Shown here piece after piece: positions 56,830-64,000 of a DNA stretch of 64,000 bases. The notes beneath the pieces were generated by a model. It worked only from the letters and a program-made list of their open reading frames with translations, was not told where the DNA came from and made no database searches. The first letter of the stretch is position 1. Each line of letters starts with the position of its first letter. A program made the translations under genes and the position numbers. This DNA comes from Chryseobacterium defluvii (GTDB lineage: Bacteria; Bacteroidota; Bacteroidia; Flavobacteriales; Weeksellaceae), in NCBI RefSeq assembly GCF_003634775.1, contig NZ_RBXB01000003.1, positions 372,001-436,000 of the forward strand, read 5' to 3'.

Positions 56830-58674
56830 TCATTTTACTTCCACAAAGTTATTTTCCATATTTACATCAGCTATTCTCTGACTGAAATCAATTCCTAAAA
56901 CAGCTAATTGAGATTTTGTATAAGGAATTGTTAAAGTATATTCTTTCTGTGTCCATGGCCAGTATTCCATTGTCTTAAAGTCACCATAGATATCTTTTTC
57001 CTTCCAGGAATGGGTCATATTCAATGGAATCTGATACGTAATGATTTTTTTATCCGTCGTCATCACACTGAAATCGACCGGCATTGGAACCTGCCCGTTA
57101 TTCACCAGGGTAATGGTTGTAGATTTGGCATCATACTTTACGTCTTTAATTCCGTAATCAATAGTTTTGGTTGTATTAATCCAGTAATGATGAAACCATT
57201 TCAGATCCATCCCGGAAACTTTCTGGGCAATATGAAGAAAATCCCTGTCCGAAGGATGCTTCATGCTCCACTGATTATAATACTGTTTTAAGGTTTCAGC
57301 AAGGTTTTGTTCACCCATAATATATCCCAACTGTACTAAATATAATTCGCCTTTCACATAGGTGGAATAAGTGTAAGCCGAACCATTATCATGGTGGTCA
57401 CCTAACCAGACAGCCGGTTCTTCAATTCCCTTTTTAATAAAGTTTCTGTAGGCATTCAGGCTGTTGGCAAAAGGGTTCGGAAGCGGCTCTTTCGGAGGGA
57501 ACAACTGATTCATTACAAAGTTTTCCGCATAGCTCGTAAATCCTTCGTCCATCCATGGATGCATACTCTCATTGGTTGCCAACATCTGCTGATACCATGA
57601 GTGTGCTCCTTCATGAGCCATCAACCCCATTAATCCTTCCATATCCTGAGCTTCCCCTAAAATCATGGTACACATTCCGTATTCCATTCCGCCATCGCCT
57701 CCCTGAATAAAAGCATACGTAGGATATACATATTTTCCAAAATGAGAATTCATAAGCTGGAAATATTTGGTAACATAGGGCTGAGCCTGTTCCCAAACTT
57801 TGGTTTTCTCATTATTCTGATACACCAGAAACACTTTCGGGCCTTCAGGAACATCAAAGCTTTTTACGATATAATCCCGGTCTGCACTCCACGCAAAATC
57901 CAGCATATTCTTAGCGGTCCATTTCCAAACTGCTTTTTTGTCTTTTTCGGTTTTAATTTTTGCATTAGCATCATATCCTTTCACCTCTGTTGGGTTTTGA
58001 AGAATTCCTCCCGCTCCTACCACATAATCTTTATTAATTTTAATGGTCACATCAAAATCTGAAAAAGGGGCATGAAACTCTCTTCCTACATAATCAAATG
58101 TTGCCCAACCATCATAATCATATTCCGCAATCTTCGGATACCATTGGGTCATCGTCATATCAACTCCTTCCCTGTTGTTTCTTCCGCTTCTTCTGATCTG
58201 CTGAGGAATTACTGCATCCCACTCCATGGTAAAAGCAGTAGTAGAATTAGGCTTAATGGGTTCATTTAAATATACCTTCATAATGGTTTCCTGAATTTCA
58301 AATTTCAGATCCTTCCCATTCTGTTTAATCCAGTGAATATTTTGAGCGCCTTCCTGATCTTTTGGAATAGACGCCAATCTTGAAATCCCGTCTTTCTGCA
58401 ATCTTGAGTCACCATTTTTCCCCTGGTTCCCCACTCTCTGGTCCATCATCGAATTAGGCTTAAATGCATTCCAATATAAATGAAAATAGACTACCTTCAG
58501 TTCGTCAGGTGAGTTATTGGTGTATTGTATGGTTTGATTTCCGTTATAGGTAAATTTTTCAGCATTGACATCAATATCCATCTTGTATTTGGCAGCCTGC
58601 TGATAATAAGGCGTTTGCTGAGCCTGAAATTGTGAAATGATAAACGCAAATAGGATTGCAACCGATTTTCTCAT
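56830..58674 (-). CDS. M1 family zinc metallopeptidase, secreted
   Basis: The 614-aa protein has a signal peptide (MRKSVAILFAFIISQFQAQQ), the anchoring motif GGMEYG (328-333) in place of the usual GAMEN, and the zinc site HEGAH (354-358) with the third ligand Glu377 in WMDEGFTSYAENF. M1 enzymes are aminopeptidases; the shortened form without the large C-terminal helical domain is common in Bacteroidota. It is periplasmic or secreted and lacks a T9SS domain. A clear terminator follows. Confidence 0.93.
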   Translation of the reverse strand: MRKSVAILFAFIISQFQAQQTPYYQQAAKYKMDIDVNAEKFTYNGNQTIQYTNNSPDELKVVYFHLYWNAFKPNSMMDQRVGNQGKNGDSRLQKDGISRLASIPKDQEGAQNIHWIKQNGKDLKFEIQETIMKVYLNEPIKPNSTTAFTMEWDAVIPQQIRRSGRNNREGVDMTMTQWYPKIAEYDYDGWATFDYVGREFHAPFSDFDVTIKINKDYVVGAGGILQNPTEVKGYDANAKIKTEKDKKAVWKWTAKNMLDFAWSADRDYIVKSFDVPEGPKVFLVYQNNEKTKVWEQAQPYVTKYFQLMNSHFGKYVYPTYAFIQGGDGGMEYGMCTMILGEAQDMEGLMGLMAHEGAHSWYQQMLATNESMHPWMDEGFTSYAENFVMNQLFPPKEPLPNPFANSLNAYRNFIKKGIEEPAVWLGDHHDNGSAYTYSTYVKGELYLVQLGYIMGEQNLAETLKQYYNQWSMKHPSDRDFLHIAQKVSGMDLKWFHHYWINTTKTIDYGIKDVKYDAKSTTITLVNNGQVPMPVDFSVMTTDKKIITYQIPLNMTHSWKEKDIYGDFKTMEYWPWTQKEYTLTIPYTKSQLAVLGIDFSQRIADVNMENNFVEVK

Positions 58675-58795
58675 TTAAAATTTATTTTTTTCTAAAGGTA
58701 ATAATTTCCGCTTGAACCTCAAATGTGGAGTTATTTGAGATTTATCTTGTTTGATAATCTCTGTCGTTTTTGAATAAATAATATTTTGTATAAAA

Positions 58796-58824
58796 AATCC
58801 TCAAATTGTAAACATTTGAGGATT
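58796..58824 (-). terminator. Terminator of the RelA/SpoT-domain gene
   Basis: An 11-bp perfect stem AATCCTCAAAT/ATTTGAGGATT with a 7-nt loop is followed on the minus strand by TTTTATAC. It lies downstream of the stop codon at 58860. Confidence 0.85.
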
Positions 58825-58859
58825 AAATAAAATTAATTTTTAGTAAAATTTCCTTCATT

Positions 58860-59957
58860 TTAATTTTTTGAGATTTTGGAATATGCATTCATAATATCTT
58901 GCACATGTTTTTCAATATCTTGTTTTGATTTATTATAGAAAAATTTTTTAGAATATTCTTCAATAAAATCTAAATTGTTTTTCTCACTAACAAGCACATA
59001 CACTAAATAAAACAAGGAAATTCCTTTACTAAAATAGCTCTTGTTTTCATTGTCATCTATTTCTACAACATCCTTTTTCCTAATTTTATTAAATTCTTTG
59101 GCAAATTCTGATATTCTCCCATTATATTCTATCAATTTATCTTCTAACTCTTTTATAGTAGTAATACCCACAAAATTTAATCTAGAATTCATCGATTGAT
59201 CTTCACTATAATAGGAATTTAAATTAATTCCTGTCTTTTTAGAAATGTCTAAGTCAATTTTGTTGACTAATTCATTTTCTTCAATAAAAGTCTTAAGAGA
59301 AGCAGCATTAATTTCAACTTTCTCAGGATTTTCCACTATTTTCTTTCCAACATCTTTTGTATATTTTTCAAGCCCATCCCTAATTTTAAGAAACTCTAAA
59401 TCAGCCGTTTCTAATAATGCGGCTACTCTATAAAAACTTCTTTTAAATTCATTGGGAATTGCACTTTCTGTTTTATATCCTAAATCATGTTCTATTTCTG
59501 CCCAAGCATGTTGCAAAATAGACCTTATCTGGATTTCAAACTTAATATCTTTAAACCTTTTATATTCTGTTAAGACTTTTCTATCTTCATGAAGCGTTAC
59601 CACTTCATGAAGAGATCTATATCCGAATTTATCAGAATCTAATATTCTCTTATCTATTGAATTTTGAGTATCTTTTACAAATTCTCTATCAATAATATTT
59701 GCTATTTTATCAACATCATCCTCAAAGTAGGTTATAACCCTAACTCCAATTAAATCTGTTATATCAGATAAATCATTATACTTTTGTTTCCTAGATATCT
59801 TTTCATCAAGTCTCTTAGCATTCTTAACCCTAGATTCAATTTTATGATATCCTATATTATTTTGTATTAATAATTCTCTAATAAGCCCTTCAACTTTTAA
59901 TCTAAAGTCATTATACTTTTTTAAGTTTTGCTCAAATTGAATCGCTAATGAATGCAT
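58860..59957 (-). CDS. Stand-alone RelA/SpoT-domain protein
   Basis: I start at 59957 (MHSLAIQFEQNLKKYNDF), giving 365 aa; a longer frame overlaps the upstream gene. The synthetase fold is complete: ITDLIGVRVITYFEDDVDKI (Asp68 region), FGYRSLHEVV (111-120) and EIQIRSILQHAWAEIEHD (141-158). No HD hydrolase, TGS or ACT domain is present. The last ~150 residues are unrecognised. The DNA looks more AT-rich than its neighbours, a hint of transfer. It may make (p)ppGpp or (pp)pApp, or be a toxic small synthetase; no antitoxin-like gene is adjacent except its tightly linked upstream partner. Confidence 0.88.
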   Translation of the reverse strand: MHSLAIQFEQNLKKYNDFRLKVEGLIRELLIQNNIGYHKIESRVKNAKRLDEKISRKQKYNDLSDITDLIGVRVITYFEDDVDKIANIIDREFVKDTQNSIDKRILDSDKFGYRSLHEVVTLHEDRKVLTEYKRFKDIKFEIQIRSILQHAWAEIEHDLGYKTESAIPNEFKRSFYRVAALLETADLEFLKIRDGLEKYTKDVGKKIVENPEKVEINAASLKTFIEENELVNKIDLDISKKTGINLNSYYSEDQSMNSRLNFVGITTIKELEDKLIEYNGRISEFAKEFNKIRKKDVVEIDDNENKSYFSKGISLFYLVYVLVSEKNNLDFIEEYSKKFFYNKSKQDIEKHVQDIMNAYSKISKN

Positions 59958-59961
59958 AATA

Positions 59962-61650
59962 TTACTTTTTTGAGGTAATTTTTTTCCCGCTTTCCAAAAT
60001 CTTTTCAAGGATTCTTAAAGTAATAAGATACGTCGGTTTTACTCCCGTAAGTCCTAATCCTCCCGAAGAAAGTGTGCTTCCTGTTTCCAAAGGATTATCC
60101 GAAGCATAATATGCATACATGACGAATAGATCCGGTGAAATATGATGCCTGATTTTAGAAGCTACCTGGATAGCTTTTTGATAATGAGCCCCTTCCATTT
60201 CAAGACCGATCGCTTTCCACGAAGTATTCATAAAATAGGAAAGAATATCCCTGTTCTGAAGTGAAGTTCCCAGAACCGTAATCATAGGTCCTTCAAAAGC
60301 TTTTAGTTCATCATCTTTAAAATCTTCCAGTGACAAAGCGTTTTCAAAAGGATAATTATCTGCCGTTCCCTCAAAAATATGGGATGTAGGAATCATAATA
60401 TCCCCTTTTCCTCCGGCAAGGATTCCGGCTTTTCCCATAATAGAAACCGATTTCACTTTCATCATATACACCTCTCCCTGATGTTCGTAAGGCCTTAACA
60501 ATTCATCCATCACCTCAAAAGCCTGTTCTCCGAAAGCATAGTCAAAAACCATGATCACATCATCTCCATTGAATTTAATATGACTGAAAGGAGTATTCTT
60601 TAAATCTGTTTTGCTCAGATCAATGATCTGGACATCTATATTACTTCCGCTTTTATCATCAATATAGATCATTCCTTCTTCCAAAGCATATTTTGAAACC
60701 TTGTCGCGGAGCTCTTTTTTATCGGAGATTTCTCCATATAATTTGTAATCTACCTGCTTATGATCTTTTTTCTTTAAAGCATCATTGGCATACAGCATGT
60801 TTTTTACCGAGTGCATGTTGGCCGAAATAATATGCAACGGACGCATGTGAAGATTGTTTTCAAATAAAACTTCTTTCACCTTGTGAGCCCATTTTTCACC
60901 GAAATAGTGGTGCCCTACTCTTTCTTTTAATATCGCGCTGAAATGAATTTCTCTTTCTCTTGTCTGCTTTGCATCTTCCAAACTTACTTTTCCTAAGTTG
61001 TAAATGATCTTAAATAAGCGATCCGGATTACTATCATCCCCGAAAGCATTGTAAGCATTCAACGTTTCATCAAAAGTTCTTCCTATTAAAGAAGAAAGAT
61101 GAATAAGGGCTACTTCTTTTTCTCTTCTGCTGAATTTCTTTTCCCCTTTTACCACTTCTTCAATGATTTTAAAAGCCCGTATCGGCTTCCAGTTTTCTTC
61201 CTGAATGAAAGCGAGGTTTCGAATTTTATCAGCTTCTATAAATAAGAATGTTAAGTGGGTAAGAATATCATAGATTTCCGAACGCCCCAAAAGAACTTCA
61301 ATATTCATCTGGTGTTCATCTATCCTGTAACAGTTTCTTCTTCTCTTTTTAGGTACAATAGGTTCGAAACTTCCCTTATCAAATCCTTCATCCGAAGTAA
61401 GATGAATAAAAGCACATTCCTCAATTCCTTCCGGAAGCCTGTCCAAGACATACATCAAACCATCCAGCTCCAGTTTATTAGGAACATTCATGGTTCCGTA
61501 AATTTCCGGATTGATGATTTTCAGCAAGCTTCTGATACTTTCTCCTGAAACACCGGCGGGTTTAAAAAAACCTCTGTAAAAGAGGTGTCTCATAGAAATG
61601 TACAATCTTTCAATTGCTTCCGTTGTTTCTCTTGCTCTAGAATTTGTCAT
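59962..61650 (-). CDS. Conserved protein with nucleoside-phosphorylase-like C-terminal domain
   Basis: Starting at 61650 (MTNSRARETTEAIERLYISM) the protein is 562 aa. The N-terminal ~300 residues are helical and unrecognised. The C-terminal part has GKAGILAGGKGDIMIPTSHI and AIGLEMEGAHYQKAIQVASK, which resemble the strand and MEG ribose-binding motif of the PNP/MTAN nucleoside phosphorylase fold. I cannot name the family with certainty; it may be a DUF of Flavobacteriia. It ends 4 bp before the RelA/SpoT-domain gene, so co-expression and a nucleotide-related role are likely. Confidence 0.78.
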   Translation of the reverse strand: MTNSRARETTEAIERLYISMRHLFYRGFFKPAGVSGESIRSLLKIINPEIYGTMNVPNKLELDGLMYVLDRLPEGIEECAFIHLTSDEGFDKGSFEPIVPKKRRRNCYRIDEHQMNIEVLLGRSEIYDILTHLTFLFIEADKIRNLAFIQEENWKPIRAFKIIEEVVKGEKKFSRREKEVALIHLSSLIGRTFDETLNAYNAFGDDSNPDRLFKIIYNLGKVSLEDAKQTREREIHFSAILKERVGHHYFGEKWAHKVKEVLFENNLHMRPLHIISANMHSVKNMLYANDALKKKDHKQVDYKLYGEISDKKELRDKVSKYALEEGMIYIDDKSGSNIDVQIIDLSKTDLKNTPFSHIKFNGDDVIMVFDYAFGEQAFEVMDELLRPYEHQGEVYMMKVKSVSIMGKAGILAGGKGDIMIPTSHIFEGTADNYPFENALSLEDFKDDELKAFEGPMITVLGTSLQNRDILSYFMNTSWKAIGLEMEGAHYQKAIQVASKIRHHISPDLFVMYAYYASDNPLETGSTLSSGGLGLTGVKPTYLITLRILEKILESGKKITSKK

Positions 61651-61862
61651 AAAATAAATTTCACACAAATATACAAAATCTCCCATCAACTCACGTTAAG
61701 TATCTTTTAATAAGAGATTTAACATAATATCAATTCTCTAATGAATACATTGAAGTATAAAACAGATCTGTGGAACAAAAATTCTTTTTACATTTTAAAA
61801 CCAGAATCACCCCCTTTCAAAAAACTAAACCTCAGTTTAAATTTTTATTTTTTTATAACAAC

Positions 61863-61915
61863 CCCTAAAAATTTTAGGGTAAAAATATTTTCAATCCGTT
61901 TTTTTTGTAAATTTG
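61863..61915 (+). promoter_or_regulatory. glnN promoter with 17-bp palindrome
   Basis: CCCTAAAA-A-TTTTAGGG (61863-61879) is a perfect odd-centred palindrome, and TAAATTTG (61908-61915) is a -7 box 22 bp before the glnN ATG. The palindrome lies just upstream of the expected -33 region, a usual activator position. Confidence 0.55.
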
Positions 61916-61937
61916 CCCAGTAAAAATTAACCTTATT

Positions 61938-64000
61938 ATGTCAACTTTAAGATTCAAAGCGTTAGAAACCTTACCATTTAAGGACTTTAGAAGAGACAAC
62001 TCTGTTGAGGTTCCTGCAAAATTATCAGAATTATTCTGTCAGAATGTTTTCTCTGAAGAAACAATGAGAGAATATTTAACGAAAGAAGCATTCCAGTCTA
62101 TTATGGATGCCATAAAAAAAGGGACTAAAATCCAAAGACATATTGCAGATCAGGTAGCTGTAGCTATGAAAGATTGGGCAATGAGCAAGGGAGTAACTCA
62201 CTATACTCACTGGTTTCAGCCTTTGACAGGAAGTACTGCGGAAAAGCACGATTCATTCTTTACTCCTATTGAAGGAGGAAGAGCTATTGAAAGATTCAGT
62301 GGCAGCATGCTTATCCAGCAAGAACCTGATGCCTCTTCTTTCCCTAACGGAGGAATCAGAAATACTTTCGAGGCAAGAGGTTATACTGCTTGGGATCCTA
62401 CGTCTCCGGCTTTCATCATGGGAACTACTCTTTGTATTCCTTCTATCTTCATTTCTTACACCGGAGAAACTTTAGATTATAAAACGCCTCTTTTAAGAGC
62501 GCTGAACGCGGTAGACGAGGCTGCAACCAACGTGATGCAGTATTTCGATAAAAATGTAACAAAAGTAACTCCTACCTTAGGTTGGGAGCAGGAATATTTC
62601 TTAGTTGACTCGGCATTATACCAGTCCCGTCCGGATCTGGTTCTAACGGGTAAAACCTTATTAGGCCACTCCCCTGCAAAAGGACAGCAACTGGATGACC
62701 ACTATTTTGGTTCTATCCCGACAAGAGTAATGAACTTCATGAAAGAATTGGAAATCGAATGTATGAAATTGGGTATTCCGGTTACCACAAGACATAATGA
62801 GGTAGCGCCCAATCAGTTTGAGCTGGCTCCTATGTTTGAGGAAGTGAATGTTGCCGTAGACCACAACTCTTTGTTGATGGATCTTATGGCAAGAATTGCC
62901 CACAGACACCATTTCCATATTTTATTCCATGAAAAACCATTCGCAGGAGTGAACGGAAGCGGAAAGCACAACAACTGGTCTTTGGCAACCGATACCGGTG
63001 AAAATCTTTTAAGTCCGGGAAAAAACCCTAAGAAGAACCTACAGTTCTTAACATTCTTCGTGAATACGATTAAAGCTGTTCATGAATACGCAGATCTTCT
63101 AAGAGCTAGTATCGCTTCTGCAAGCAATGATCACAGATTGGGTGCAAATGAAGCCCCACCGGCAATTATTTCTGTATTTATCGGAAGTCAATTGTTCAGA
63201 GTTTTGGAAGAGCTTGAAAAAGTAACGGAAGGAAAACTTTCTCCGGACGAAAAAACAGATTTAAAACTAAATGTAGTTGGAAAAATTCCTGAAATCCTTT
63301 TGGATAATACAGATAGAAACAGAACTTCTCCTTTTGCATTTACCGGGAATAAATTTGAGATCAGAGCGGTAGGATCTTCTGCCAACTGTGCAGAGTCTAT
63401 GACTGTAATGAACACCATCGCTGCAAAACAGCTGAACGATTTCAAAAAAGAAGTGGACACCTTGATTGAAAGCGGGTTGAAAAAAGACGAAGCCATCTTT
63501 AATGTATTAAGAGAGTATATCAAGCAATGTAAGAACATTATGTTCGAAGGTGACGGATATTCTGATGACTGGGCAAAAGAAGCTAAGAAAAGAGGATTGA
63601 ACAATCTTAAAACCACTCCTGAAGCTTTGAAGCAGGAAATGGATAAAAAGTTCCTAGACCTTTATGAAGAGGTAGGCGTATTTACCCACAGAGAAGTAGA
63701 GGCAAGAAATGAGATCAAACTTGAGAAATATTCTACCGTAATTGATATTGAAGCAAGAGTTCTAAGTGATATCGCAAGAAACCATATTATTCCTTCCGCT
63801 TTAAATTATCAAAACAGATTAATTGAAAACGTTAAAGGTCTTAAGGAGATTTTTGGAGATAAAGAATTCAAAACATTAGCGAAAGAGCAAATGAGCTTAA
63901 TAGCAAGTATTTCTGAAAACGTTTCCAAAATCAAATTAGGGGTGGAAGATCTGATCAAAGCAAGAGAAGCTGCAAAAGCGGTGTCCGACAGCCAAAAGCA
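61938..64000 (+). CDS. glnN: Type III glutamine synthetase (cut by right window edge)
   Basis: The ATG at 61938 opens a frame that runs off the window after about 687 codons, just short of the usual ~725-aa GSIII length. Recognisable segments are MSTLRFKALETLPFKDF, FEARGYTAWDPTSPAFIMG, GWEQEYFLVDSALYQ, the GSIII-specific block from HNEVAPNQFELAPMFEE, HEKPFAGVNGSGKHNNWSL and NDHRLGANEAPPAIIS. It forms glutamine from glutamate and ammonia in the cytoplasm. GSIII is the common form in Bacteroidota. Promoter and palindrome precede it. Confidence 0.96.
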   Translation, partial: MSTLRFKALETLPFKDFRRDNSVEVPAKLSELFCQNVFSEETMREYLTKEAFQSIMDAIKKGTKIQRHIADQVAVAMKDWAMSKGVTHYTHWFQPLTGSTAEKHDSFFTPIEGGRAIERFSGSMLIQQEPDASSFPNGGIRNTFEARGYTAWDPTSPAFIMGTTLCIPSIFISYTGETLDYKTPLLRALNAVDEAATNVMQYFDKNVTKVTPTLGWEQEYFLVDSALYQSRPDLVLTGKTLLGHSPAKGQQLDDHYFGSIPTRVMNFMKELEIECMKLGIPVTTRHNEVAPNQFELAPMFEEVNVAVDHNSLLMDLMARIAHRHHFHILFHEKPFAGVNGSGKHNNWSLATDTGENLLSPGKNPKKNLQFLTFFVNTIKAVHEYADLLRASIASASNDHRLGANEAPPAIISVFIGSQLFRVLEELEKVTEGKLSPDEKTDLKLNVVGKIPEILLDNTDRNRTSPFAFTGNKFEIRAVGSSANCAESMTVMNTIAAKQLNDFKKEVDTLIESGLKKDEAIFNVLREYIKQCKNIMFEGDGYSDDWAKEAKKRGLNNLKTTPEALKQEMDKKFLDLYEEVGVFTHREVEARNEIKLEKYSTVIDIEARVLSDIARNHIIPSALNYQNRLIENVKGLKEIFGDKEFKTLAKEQMSLIASISENVSKIKLGVEDLIKAREAAKAVSDSQK

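Noticed and set aside
61741..61923. 60-codon open frame before glnN
   Set aside because: It overlaps the glnN palindrome and -7 box and has low-complexity AT-driven composition.
63188..63616. 142-codon open frame on the minus strand
   Set aside because: It lies antisense inside glnN, which is unmistakable on the plus strand.

Overview
The window looks like the chromosome of a Chryseobacterium-type flavobacterium (phylum Bacteroidota). The evidence is a SusC/SusD pair, type IX secretion (T9SS) C-terminal sorting domains, EndoF/EndoH-type GH18 enzymes, a type III glutamine synthetase, AT-rich DNA, and many promoters with the Bacteroidota -7 box TAnnTTTG. I saw no tRNA, rRNA, CRISPR array, insertion sequence or integrase.

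Region 1 (1-20,941, all minus strand) is a polysaccharide utilisation locus, read from right to left: AraC regulator, SusC, SusD, MFS transporter, GH130 phosphorylase, GH92, GH125, a NagB/PIG-L fusion, two tandem T9SS-exported GH18 endoglycosidases, a ROK kinase and a second GH92 cut by the window edge. Together they suggest a route for high-mannose N-glycans: GH18 releases the glycan, SusCD imports it, GH92 and GH125 trim mannose, GH130 phosphorolyses the Man-GlcNAc core, and the kinase and NagB fusion feed GlcNAc into glycolysis.

Region 2 (21,000-41,000) is mostly ordinary chromosome. It holds a second AraC regulator, OsmC, a TetR-controlled thiolase/thioesterase/ketoacyl-synthase operon with a 26-bp perfect operator palindrome, an L,D-transpeptidase-like protein, msrB and a DUF445 protein sharing a palindromic divergent promoter, pyrD, truC, glyS, a serine hydrolase, a TPR-AraC sensor-regulator, three tandem C1q-like secreted proteins, and a umuC-type polymerase.

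Region 3 (41,100-53,660) is the accessory region and the most interesting part. Five promoters share a 15-bp motif (CGnCAnAGTTyTGTCG-like) lying exactly 11 nt upstream of a TAnnTTTG box. They drive an M15 peptidoglycan endopeptidase, a patatin phospholipase, a very acidic small protein, a five-gene operon and a WYL-domain regulator. The operon encodes a 17-repeat LRR protein with a phage-tail-like N-terminus, a 1369-aa protein with a strictly alternating amphipathic beta segment, a minimal nucleotidyltransferase, an 847-aa polymorphic-toxin-like protein and a HEAT-like candidate immunity protein. None of the operon products has a signal peptide. I infer a WYL-controlled, lysis-released toxin or antagonism system, possibly phage-derived, which I do not recognise as a described system.

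Region 4 (53,700-64,000) returns to core genes: a tandem pair of TonB-C-like secreted proteins, tadA, a GNAT acetyltransferase, coaX, an M1 aminopeptidase, a stand-alone RelA/SpoT-domain protein next to a protein with a nucleoside-phosphorylase-like C-terminus, and glnN, which runs off the right edge.
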